Shown: piece by piece, positions 15,586-23,249 of the stretch
How the letters are laid out: every line of letters starts with the position of its first letter
How positions within the stretch are numbered: the first letter of the stretch is position 1
From: a virus
DNA: 64,000 nt
Virus record (IMG/VR): IMGVR_UViG_3300037071_001584
Span: 1-64,000 of that record
Strand: one strand, 5' to 3'
Made by a program: the position numbers and the translations under genes
The notes under the pieces: generated by a model
What the model was told of the DNA's origin: nothing
Database searches by the model: none
What the model saw: the letters and a program-made list of their open reading frames with translations, nothing else

Positions 15586-16404
15586 ATGAGAACAGTAGAA
15601 TGTAAAAAGTTAGGAAGCGTTACGTCTTTAACAGTTGGAAAAGTATATAATATCATTGAAGAAACTAATGATCGATTTTCTATTGAAAACGACAAAGGCG
15701 TTCAGATGAGGTATGGTAAGAATTTGTTTAATAATCCTGTAGAAGTTCCTGTAGAAGACAATCCATTATTAGGATTACCAGGAGCACCTGTAAGAAGAGG
15801 TCCTGGAAGACCAAGAGGAAGAGCAGTAGGTCAAGAAGGTAGAATGCTTGCTCCAGAAATGGCTCAAGTTCCTGCTCCAGCACCTGCACCTGTACCTGTT
15901 GTTAATCAAATTCAAATTAACACTTCTGCAAGCAATTCTAATGGACTTGTATCATTTAGAGTAGAGTCTATATTCTTGCAAGATGTAGTTCATACATATT
16001 CTACTGGGAATATTATCTCTACAAATGGTATTTCTGCATCTTGTGGTATTCAATCTTTAAGTGGTCTTGATGAATTAAGATATCATATTACTCAATTAAG
16101 ATCTGAATTTACGATCTTCGTAAATGAAAATCGAGGAAGATTTATATTAGCTGGAGATATTGACTTAAATTTACTATTTGAAGAAATTGCTGTTGCATTG
16201 GTTCAAGACCTTGTAGCTTCTTATCAAGGAGGAGATGCAGACATCAAAGCAGGTATCTTGATTTTATCTACAACAGAAGATTCAATCAGACAAGAACCTT
16301 GTTTAAGAAGAGCACTTAATAATGCCTCTGCTGGAAACATTCCTGTTTACAATCCAAATAGCGGTAATGATATTGTTATGTGGAATATACCTGTTGAGGC
16401 ATAA
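15586..16404 (+). CDS. AT-hook DNA-binding protein with Pro/Ala linker
   Basis: This 272-aa protein has three parts. Residues ~1-50 look like a small SH3-like beta domain (LTVGKVYNIIEE, FSIENDKG). Residues ~66-80 contain RRGPGRPRGR, a clear AT-hook (GRP core flanked by basic residues) that binds the minor groove of AT-rich DNA. A linker of repeated Pro-Ala follows (residues ~94-105). The remaining ~160 residues, starting NQIQINTSASNSNG, are unrecognised. An AT-hook suits this AT-rich genome; the protein could be nucleoid-like, a replication accessory or a transcription factor. The ATG follows a short A-rich leader. Confidence 0.65.
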   Translation: MRTVECKKLGSVTSLTVGKVYNIIEETNDRFSIENDKGVQMRYGKNLFNNPVEVPVEDNPLLGLPGAPVRRGPGRPRGRAVGQEGRMLAPEMAQVPAPAPAPVPVVNQIQINTSASNSNGLVSFRVESIFLQDVVHTYSTGNIISTNGISASCGIQSLSGLDELRYHITQLRSEFTIFVNENRGRFILAGDIDLNLLFEEIAVALVQDLVASYQGGDADIKAGILILSTTEDSIRQEPCLRRALNNASAGNIPVYNPNSGNDIVMWNIPVEA

Positions 16405-16411
16405 AATAAAA

Positions 16412-16441
16412 AGCCCTGTAGACAATTAAGTTTACAGGGCT
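16412..16441 (-). terminator. Strong hairpin oriented as a minus-strand terminator
   Basis: A 12-bp stem (16412-16423 with 16430-16441, one G-T wobble) and a 6-base loop. Read on the minus strand, the stem is followed by TTTTATTTT, so it would stop leftward transcription. On the plus strand it is followed by TATAATACC, a poor terminator tail. Genes on both sides run rightward. Confidence 0.6.
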
Positions 16442-16482
16442 ATAATACCTTCTAAATAGATAATAACAAAAACAGTGACAAA

Positions 16483-16704
16483 ATGGCAAATCGTGTTTTA
16501 TTTACAAATGTTAAGTACTGGGTTGGAGGTGGTAAAAGTGGGAAGCCTTTAAGGATTCGAAAACACCAAAACATTCATTTGACGATTCATATGCCAGTTG
16601 ATGGAATAAAACCATATTACTTGGATATACTGTCTGATGGAAAATACATGTCTACAAAACTAACCAAAATTAAAATTAGAAATCATGAGCAACTACAAGA
16701 ATAG
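16483..16704 (+). CDS. Small basic protein of unknown function
   Basis: A 73-aa basic protein that I do not recognise. The first half is Gly/Lys-rich (VGGGKSGKPLRIRKHQN); the rest is beta-like (HLTIHMPV, YYLDIL). It starts at an ATG 41 bases after the hairpin and overlaps the next gene by 20 bases. The basic charge allows nucleic-acid binding, but nothing specific supports it. Confidence 0.55.
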   Translation: MANRVLFTNVKYWVGGGKSGKPLRIRKHQNIHLTIHMPVDGIKPYYLDILSDGKYMSTKLTKIKIRNHEQLQE

Positions 16705-16939
16705 ATATACTAATAGATTGATTACGGAAACTGAATATTACAATTTGTTTCCATCTGAAAGAGGTGATTATGAAAGAATTAGTATTCATGATGTTCCTCA
16801 AAGAGATTCTGGTGGAGATTTTATGACATCTGCTGTGATTGGAGCTGTAACAGATTCTGCATTCCTAGGAGGTTTTATTGGAGGAGATATGCTAGGAGGA
16901 ATTGTTGGAGATATAATTGACGGTGATTTAGGAGACTAA
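16685..16939 (+). CDS. Small protein with glycine-zipper C-terminus
   Basis: An 84-aa protein. The N-terminal ~45 residues are polar and Tyr/Arg-rich; residues ~47-80 are hydrophobic and rich in small residues with repeated GG pairs (AFLGGFIGGDMLGGIVG), the pattern of glycine-zipper segments that insert in or oligomerise at membranes. It ends in an acidic tail. The stop overlaps the next ATG (TAATG). It could be a membrane-active or packing protein; no family is recognised. Confidence 0.6.
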   Translation: MSNYKNRYTNRLITETEYYNLFPSERGDYERISIHDVPQRDSGGDFMTSAVIGAVTDSAFLGGFIGGDMLGGIVGDIIDGDLGD

Positions 16940-17430
16940 TGAGCGTCGTTAGATATATTTCTGACCTTCATCTTGGACACTTAAATATGGCTACTAAAAG
17001 AGGCTTTAAAGACCAACATGAAATGAATGACCACATTATTAAGAGCTGGAACTCTGTAGTTGGAAGGAAAGATGTCACTTGGATACTTGGAGACATAACT
17101 ATGGAGAAAGCGGTTCACTATCATATGTTAAACAGACTTAATGGACTTAAAAAAGTTGTATTAGGAAATCATGATAGACCAGAACATGTGCCTCATTTAC
17201 TAAATTACGTAAATAGTGTTTGCTCAATGAAATATCATAAAGATAAAGAATTTGGCAACGTTATATTTACACATGCTCCTATTCATCCTTGTGAATTAGA
17301 CTATAGATTTACTATAAATATTCATGGTCATGATCACGAGAGAAATCTTAAGGATGAAAGATATATAAATATTTGTGCAGAATTTATAGACTATAAACCT
17401 AAATTACTAAGTGAATTGATATGTCGATAA
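16939..17430 (+). CDS. Calcineurin-like metallophosphoesterase
   Basis: The 163-aa protein carries all metallophosphoesterase motifs in order: SDLHLGH near residue 8, GDIT, GNHDRPE, FTHAPIH, and HGHDHE near the C-terminus. These ligate two metal ions for phosphoester hydrolysis. Small phage members act on nucleotides, 2',3'-cyclic phosphates or nucleic-acid ends; the substrate here is unknown. The ATG overlaps the stop of the preceding gene by one base, and the next small gene overlaps its end by 10 bases. Confidence 0.88.
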   Translation: MSVVRYISDLHLGHLNMATKRGFKDQHEMNDHIIKSWNSVVGRKDVTWILGDITMEKAVHYHMLNRLNGLKKVVLGNHDRPEHVPHLLNYVNSVCSMKYHKDKEFGNVIFTHAPIHPCELDYRFTINIHGHDHERNLKDERYINICAEFIDYKPKLLSELICR

Positions 17431-17552
17431 TAAAATCAATAATTAATGGCAATGAAGTTTATGTATATTGGAATGGTGAATTGATTTACAAGAAATGGTT
17501 TAATCAAGAACACGGTGTTGTTTTTCAAAATTACAAAAGATGGCATACATAG
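17421..17552 (+). CDS. Small protein bridging phosphoesterase and thymidylate synthase
   Basis: A 43-aa frame from ATG 17421 to TAG 17550-17552, read directly from the sequence. It overlaps the phosphoesterase by 10 bases and the thymidylate synthase start by 13 bases, filling an otherwise empty 109-base gap in the same overlapping style as neighbouring genes. The content is protein-like (EVYVYWNGELIYKKWF), with a beta-hairpin flavour and a basic tail. Function unknown. Confidence 0.5.
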   Translation: MSIIKSIINGNEVYVYWNGELIYKKWFNQEHGVVFQNYKRWHT

Positions 17553-18622
17553 ACAGAGAATACCATAAATTGCTAAATGCAATTAAAAGAGATGGTTATA
17601 CGTACGAAGATCCTAACAGAGAAGGAGTTTTTAGGACAGAGATTACAAGTTTTACAATAAGGCATTTGTTTAAAAATGGATTTCCATTGATAAGTACAAG
17701 GGAGTTGAATTATAATAATATTATAGTCGAACTTCTTTGGTTTCTTAAAGGAGATACAAACATTAAATATTTAGTTGACAGAGGTTGTAATATTTGGAAT
17801 AAAGATGCTTATAAGTATTATTTAAAAAAAGGAGGACACGCTTCTGAAAAAATGTTTAAAACTTTAGTATCACAACAAGATGAATTTGACTCAAGGATTA
17901 AAGATTATAAGTATGGTGATTTAGGTCCAGTTTATGGTAGACAGTGGCGTAATTTTAATGGAGTTGACCAAATAGCTAAGTTGATTAAAGGTCTTAAAGA
18001 AAAACCTTTAGGAACTGAACATATTGTAAACTCTTGGAATCCAGCAGATATTCCTGATATGGCTTTACCTCCTTGTCATTATGGATTTCAAGTTGTAGTT
18101 AGACCATTAACCGTATCTGAAAGGTTTCATGCAACTCCTGGTGCTAATCTAAAAGATGTTGATGTGTTTGTTGAGAACGCACATATTATTTATTTAGATG
18201 GAATAGGGGCGCCTAAATATGGCTTCGAATTACACTGGGAACAAAGATCTGTAGATACCTTCTTAGGTTTACCCTATAATATAGCCTCCTACGCTTCATT
18301 AGCGTTGATCTTAGAGAAGATAACAGGTCATGTGGCACTAGGTATCCAAGGAAATTTAAAGAAGGTGCATTTGTACGATAATAGCCTCAATGCAGTAGCT
18401 CAACAATTGAAGAATGATCAGTATTTGAATGACGAATGTAAATTAGTATTTCCTGAAGACGAAGTTAATCCAGATGGACTTGATTTTAATCTTAGAATGG
18501 GATATTTAAGGGGGAATTTGAGCCTAAATGATTTCATTGAGGAAATGAAACCTGAGTGGTTTTCTATTGAAGGGTATTCACCTTATCCTTCAATTAATGT
18601 ACCAATGTTAGCAAAAGATTAA
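17540..18622 (+). CDS. thyA: Thymidylate synthase (ThyA type)
   Basis: Makes dTMP from dUMP with methylene-tetrahydrofolate. Recognisable ThyA motifs are FPLISTRE, LLWFLKGDTN, GDLGPVYGRQWR, nucleophile C179 in LPPCHYGFQ, and RSVDTFLGLPYNIASYA. At 360 aa it is longer than bacterial ThyA (about 264). The extra length includes a segment after TNIKYL and about 35 residues between CHYGFQ and the RSVD motif, which look like surface insertions. It is the last large gene of the plus-strand block and fits the nucleotide theme of reductase and MazG. Confidence 0.93.
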   Translation: MAYIDREYHKLLNAIKRDGYTYEDPNREGVFRTEITSFTIRHLFKNGFPLISTRELNYNNIIVELLWFLKGDTNIKYLVDRGCNIWNKDAYKYYLKKGGHASEKMFKTLVSQQDEFDSRIKDYKYGDLGPVYGRQWRNFNGVDQIAKLIKGLKEKPLGTEHIVNSWNPADIPDMALPPCHYGFQVVVRPLTVSERFHATPGANLKDVDVFVENAHIIYLDGIGAPKYGFELHWEQRSVDTFLGLPYNIASYASLALILEKITGHVALGIQGNLKKVHLYDNSLNAVAQQLKNDQYLNDECKLVFPEDEVNPDGLDFNLRMGYLRGNLSLNDFIEEMKPEWFSIEGYSPYPSINVPMLAKD

Positions 18623-18624
18623 TT

Positions 18625-18678
18625 ATGTGGTGGATTGTTATTATTATAATTGTGTGGATATTATTATCTGAGGATTAA
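18625..18678 (+). CDS. Possible 17-residue membrane micropeptide
   Basis: An ATG two bases after the thyA stop opens MWWIVIIIIVWILLSED, a single hydrophobic helix-length peptide with an acidic end, stopping just before the shared terminator. It may be a real micropeptide or chance in AT-rich spacer DNA. The composition is the only support. Confidence 0.25.
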   Translation: MWWIVIIIIVWILLSED

Positions 18679-18684
18679 AAATGG

Positions 18685-18730
18685 AAAAACCGCTAGAAGA
18701 CCTTAATTGGTTGTCTAGCGGTTTTTTTTT
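18685..18730. terminator. Bidirectional terminator at the convergent block boundary
   Basis: The inverted repeat 18685-18697 (AAAAACCGCTAGA) with 18714-18726 has A-tracts on one flank and nine or more Ts on the other, so it has a U-run on either strand. It separates the rightward block ending with thyA from the leftward block ending with the 1378-aa gene. Confidence 0.85.
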
Positions 18731-18743
18731 GACTTTTCAGAAG

Positions 18744-21700
18744 CTACTCTAATATCGTGTATAATTGATAATAATCTTTATCTAACTGAGACCATATTGG
18801 CACAAGTCTTTTAGTTGCTTTAACTAATTCATTCTTGTGTTTAGCGTCTTCATCTAAATATGAAAAGAAATTTTCATCATCCTCTGGGAAGAAGTTAATT
18901 GGAGTTACAACTTGTTGTATAAAGTCTAAACCTGTTTGTATTAATTTAATACCTGCAACAGGATTTGTTAAAATCTTAGCTGTCTCTCTAGGATCTCTAA
19001 ATTGAGATAATTCAGACTCTAATCTTCTAAGTTGATATACTAAGAACCATAATTCATCATCATCAGGGGCTGCTGCTCCTGCAATTAATGCTCCAATAGC
19101 TGGTAAAATTACAGATGTTAACATTATCTCAAGAGTTGCTTTCTTTAAATTAGCCTTCTCGTGGTCTGATAATGAGTTATATACATCTTTCATATACATC
19201 AATTGCATAGACTTCATTGATGGAACAACTCCATTTACGAAATATCTAGCTAAAGATGTGTAAATACCTTCAGTATATTCTTTCTTAGCAGAACTATAGT
19301 TTAATTCATCTTCAGTTAAGTCTTCTCTACTTTTAAGTGATGTAGATATACCTGTATATCTGTAAGCAAGAGCGCCTAAGAAGAAGTTTTTAAACATCAT
19401 CACTAGTTTACCTGAGATAGTTTTAGACAATTCATTCTTAAAGTTATTATCATAAACACCATACAAGTCAAATACTTTGCTCTTAATCAAAAGATTTATA
19501 TGAGTTTTACCTCCTTTAGCATATTCAGTAGTAAGATTGTGTTTGGTAAATTTAACTTTATCGTCCATTACTAACTTACCTTTGTTGTCCATCTTAAGCA
19601 TATCTAATAATGAAGAAGCTTTAGATTCATCTACAACTTTACCATTCTTATCTATAAATTTATTGTCAGAATTCATCACTTTAAGAGAGTCTAGTACGGC
19701 CATAGTAAGTATAGAGTTCATCATGTGCTCTCCAACTTCGTTTATACCATTCATATTCTTTCTAGAAGCTAACTTCTTTGCCAATGTATTTCTAAGATAT
19801 TCTTGTGTAGCAGGATCAAATCCTCCAAATACATCATACATTTCTAAAGTTTGATTTACAAAAGATGTTTTAACTGGATTACTTAAGTCAGACAATGTGT
19901 TAGGAAGTTCAGTTCCATAAAGTTTCTCAGCTTTAAGTAAATTCTTAGGACTAATAACGTCTCCTCCAAATGACTCTATAAACAATTGAGTGAATCCATT
20001 GAATAAGTTAGCAGTTCCTGATGCTACGTTTAGAGACATAGCAATACTTGCAGTAGCTCCATTTACGTAAGATACAATCTTATTTCCATCTAAAGGACCT
20101 AATCTTCCTCCATGTTCATGAAATACATCATATATCATCCTGTCCATTAAACCTTTTATTCTCTTATATTCATTAGTAAATTCACCTGGAATAGTTACAA
20201 CTGGCTGATTCTTGTTCCAAATATTCATTAAAGGAAGTCCAGTTTTAGTAGAAGTTTGAAAATACCTTTTACTTTTAGATACATCTGCCAACATAATAGC
20301 ATTAGTTTCGACCTTACTTTTCTCTCTAAAGCTAATAACATTGAAATATTCTTTTCTCAGCATTGTAGCTACGTCTAAAGATTGAGTTTTTGGATCTATA
20401 TCACCTCTATAATGAACTTTAACACCGCGAACAGACTCACCTGTTTTGTTATCTATAGCTTCACCATATCCAACATCATCTGGTTTAATCTCAGTAGCAT
20501 CTGTCCACTTTTGTTTAACTAAGCCTTTAAAGTCTTTCTCTACACCTCTTTCGAAATCAGATTTAGTTATAGATGGAAACTTATAGAAACTTACTTGGCC
20601 TGTCTTTCTAACAAGACTCCTACTTCCGCCTGTAGTTGTGTGACCTAATTTGGCTAAAGAAACTGCTTCTTTAAGCATTTCAGCACTAGCTCCAGTTGGT
20701 TTAGTATTTCTATATTTGTCTTTAGGATACCATTTAAGACCATGTTCATCAGATTGATCTCTAACTGTATGCTCTTTCATCCAGGCTTTAGTCTTCTGAT
20801 ACAATGCTTTGTATTCATCATTCTTCATGAAATCTTTAGCCATTACAGCTCCTTCTGCTTTAAGTTTATCCTTCAATTCACTAAGCTCTAATTCCATAGG
20901 TTTGTATTCTTCTAAATAGATATCTCTAAATTTTACACTATAAATACCTTTAAAGAAGTAATTACCATCTTTGTCTTGCTCATATATATCTTTATATAAC
21001 TCAGACGGAGCAAGGTTACCTTTTTCTTTAACTAAATCATTAAAAACATTTTTAAGAGCTAAATCATAATCTTTGTACAAATCTATAATAGTATCTCTTG
21101 CTGCACTAATCATATTAGTGATTATTTGTATAAGTTTACTGTTAGTATTTAAAGGGTCTTCAAAGTTCTTTTTAAATGAACTTATGTCGAATGCTGGATT
21201 GTATACAATTTTCTCTGCAGCTTTAATTAAATCTTCTTCAAATAAATCTTTATCTCTAGTAGTCAACATTCTAGATGCATATTCAATTCTAGATTCACCA
21301 GTTATTTTCTTATCTACATATTCTTTGTAAAGTCTATTTCTGTGATCTGTCTCTACTTGTGTATTAAACTTTGGATTAGCAAGAAATTTAACAGCTTGTT
21401 CGTTTTTTATAGCGTGAAACTGAGATTTAAGTGATTTACTTTCACCTGCAGCATAAGATATAATCTTTCTTATAGAATTAAAATCTTCAACTTCCTCTTC
21501 AGTTAAGTCTTTTTTAAGGACAGAGGCTCCAACAAGTTTACTTATATCATCAATAAGATCATATGCGGCTAGATACTCTTCATAACTATTTATAGTCTTA
21601 AGTAGATCTTCGTCTCTATAGTCTTTTGTTTTCTTATGAAGTCTTTCTAAACCTTTTGTAACTTGAATAACAGTTTTGTTTAATGTATTAGCATAACCTA

Positions 21701-22880
21701 AAATAACTTTAACTTTTTGAGTCTCAGACATTTTGTCCATCTCTTTAATTAAAGCATCTATATTCTTCAAGTGATCTTTTTTGTCTTTCCTTGATATAGG
21801 TTTTTTTGTCTTAGCAGTTCTAGCTCTAGCTTGAGCAATTCTATCTTTAGTTTCTTTTACAAGCTCATCAAGTTTGTTTTCAAAACTAGTCATCTCTGGT
21901 TTAACAAATTCAAGCTCTTTAGCAAACACACCTTTATATTGAGTCTCTTCATTTTCATCCTGAACATTTTGTTCATTGAAGTCCATTATCGTGTTGAATA
22001 AGGTTGTATATTCACTATTTAGTGGTATATTGAAAAATCTTCTTATTGCGTTAATGAATTGATTCCACAATCCTTCAGATTCAGATTTAACTTGATCTCT
22101 AAATTCAGGATTAGAATAAAACTCAGCAACAAATTCAAATTCATTTTTAAATCCATATTCCTCTGCTAAATCACTATCTTTGTATTTCTTCATAAACTTG
22201 TCAACAACTTCAACAAGTTCTTTCTCTGCAAGAGTTCTATTCTTAGGATCTTTAGCTAAAGCATCAGCAGTAATACTATGAACAACTTCATGAAGAAAAG
22301 CTACAACAACATCTTTCTCACTAAGACCTTTAATTCTCTCTGAAGAAACTTGAATTTTCTTAGATACTGGGTCATATTGCATAACTGCAGAAGTAGATAT
22401 CATGACTTCTTCATCAACTAATTCAACTTTTGCTTTCGATCCACCCATAATACGTGCCGCTCTAGTAGCTAAATCTTGCGCGTAAGGCGTTAAATCAGAA
22501 ATTCCAGTACTTATATTAGATAAAATATTATCGACGCTTAAATCGCCTTTAAATAGGTTTTCAGTAAATACTTCAACTTCAGGATCATATGAAATTTCTT
22601 CATCAAGAGTATTTGGAGCATTTTCATCAACTAAATCATGAAAATTTACTTCATCTGACAATCCTATCTCACTAATTGGTTCTGTTAATTTTTGTTCAGG
22701 TTTTGCATTTTCTTTAACAACTGATGCAGTATGTAGTTCGTCTACTGTAGGAAACTTTTCAAGTCCATTTACTTCTTGCCACAAAGATATCTTAGCAGCA
22801 GCAATTAGGGGACTAACCCCTAACTCGCTAGCCAAATCAATAACAGCATGACTCTTATGATTAACACAATGTATTGCCAT
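18744..22880 (-). CDS. Giant virion cargo protein with zincin motif
   Basis: A 1378-aa protein, last gene of the minus-strand block. HEVVH at residues 197-201 followed by NEFEFVAEF at ~250 is the arrangement of a zinc metallopeptidase, with the second segment giving the third ligand. Long Lys/Glu-rich helical stretches fill residues ~320-700. A hydrophobic Ala/Gly segment (LTSVILPAIGALIAG) lies about 110 residues from the C-terminus. Crass-like phages carry sets of very large genes beside the virion RNA polymerase whose products are packaged and ejected; position and size fit that role. The peptidase may process virion proteins or the host envelope. Starts at ATG 22880, six bases after the preceding gene. 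Confidence 0.7.
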   Translation of the reverse strand: MAIHCVNHKSHAVIDLASELGVSPLIAAAKISLWQEVNGLEKFPTVDELHTASVVKENAKPEQKLTEPISEIGLSDEVNFHDLVDENAPNTLDEEISYDPEVEVFTENLFKGDLSVDNILSNISTGISDLTPYAQDLATRAARIMGGSKAKVELVDEEVMISTSAVMQYDPVSKKIQVSSERIKGLSEKDVVVAFLHEVVHSITADALAKDPKNRTLAEKELVEVVDKFMKKYKDSDLAEEYGFKNEFEFVAEFYSNPEFRDQVKSESEGLWNQFINAIRRFFNIPLNSEYTTLFNTIMDFNEQNVQDENEETQYKGVFAKELEFVKPEMTSFENKLDELVKETKDRIAQARARTAKTKKPISRKDKKDHLKNIDALIKEMDKMSETQKVKVILGYANTLNKTVIQVTKGLERLHKKTKDYRDEDLLKTINSYEEYLAAYDLIDDISKLVGASVLKKDLTEEEVEDFNSIRKIISYAAGESKSLKSQFHAIKNEQAVKFLANPKFNTQVETDHRNRLYKEYVDKKITGESRIEYASRMLTTRDKDLFEEDLIKAAEKIVYNPAFDISSFKKNFEDPLNTNSKLIQIITNMISAARDTIIDLYKDYDLALKNVFNDLVKEKGNLAPSELYKDIYEQDKDGNYFFKGIYSVKFRDIYLEEYKPMELELSELKDKLKAEGAVMAKDFMKNDEYKALYQKTKAWMKEHTVRDQSDEHGLKWYPKDKYRNTKPTGASAEMLKEAVSLAKLGHTTTGGSRSLVRKTGQVSFYKFPSITKSDFERGVEKDFKGLVKQKWTDATEIKPDDVGYGEAIDNKTGESVRGVKVHYRGDIDPKTQSLDVATMLRKEYFNVISFREKSKVETNAIMLADVSKSKRYFQTSTKTGLPLMNIWNKNQPVVTIPGEFTNEYKRIKGLMDRMIYDVFHEHGGRLGPLDGNKIVSYVNGATASIAMSLNVASGTANLFNGFTQLFIESFGGDVISPKNLLKAEKLYGTELPNTLSDLSNPVKTSFVNQTLEMYDVFGGFDPATQEYLRNTLAKKLASRKNMNGINEVGEHMMNSILTMAVLDSLKVMNSDNKFIDKNGKVVDESKASSLLDMLKMDNKGKLVMDDKVKFTKHNLTTEYAKGGKTHINLLIKSKVFDLYGVYDNNFKNELSKTISGKLVMMFKNFFLGALAYRYTGISTSLKSREDLTEDELNYSSAKKEYTEGIYTSLARYFVNGVVPSMKSMQLMYMKDVYNSLSDHEKANLKKATLEIMLTSVILPAIGALIAGAAAPDDDELWFLVYQLRRLESELSQFRDPRETAKILTNPVAGIKLIQTGLDFIQQVVTPINFFPEDDENFFSYLDEDAKHKNELVKATKRLVPIWSQLDKDYYQLYTILE

Positions 22881-22886
22881 ATATTT

Positions 22887-23249
22887 TTATTTTAAAAATT
22901 TTAATTTATATAGCGTACTATATATTAATTCTAATATGTCATCAATTATTTGTTGTAGATATCCGCAGTCACTTAAAGACTCTCTAAAGGATTTAAAAGA
23001 CTCAATAAATCCTTCTAAATAAGAAATTGGACTAATGCTTTCAGAAATAGAAAACGACTTATAGCCTTTTATAATTCCATATTCTCCTTGGTAAGACTCA
23101 ATGAATCTATCTCTAAGATCTACAATATCTCTATATAATCCATCTAAAGCTTTATGCTCTGCAAAACTAGATGTTTGCAAGTGAGCAATATGTGCATTTA
23201 CTTCTATTGCAAATAGGTTAGACACAAACTCTTGTACTTTATTTTCCAT
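22887..23249 (-). CDS. Small helical protein between the giant genes
   Basis: A 120-aa, almost entirely helical protein (EFVSNLFAIEVNAHIAHLQT, then KALDGLYRDIVDLRDRFIES) with a spacing of helices that recalls ferritin/Dps-type four-helix bundles, although no di-iron motif is complete. It overlaps the end of the 3046-aa gene by 11 bases. Similar small proteins of unknown function accompany RNA polymerase genes in crAss-like phages as far as I recall; I cannot assign a role. Confidence 0.6.
   Translation of the reverse strand: MENKVQEFVSNLFAIEVNAHIAHLQTSSFAEHKALDGLYRDIVDLRDRFIESYQGEYGIIKGYKSFSISESISPISYLEGFIESFKSFRESLSDCGYLQQIIDDILELIYSTLYKLKFLK

Noticed and set aside
17264-17276. TATATTTACA on the plus strand resembling the phage promoter box
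   Set aside because: It is inside the phosphoesterase gene and no TTTG lies about 20 bases upstream (only at 7 bases).
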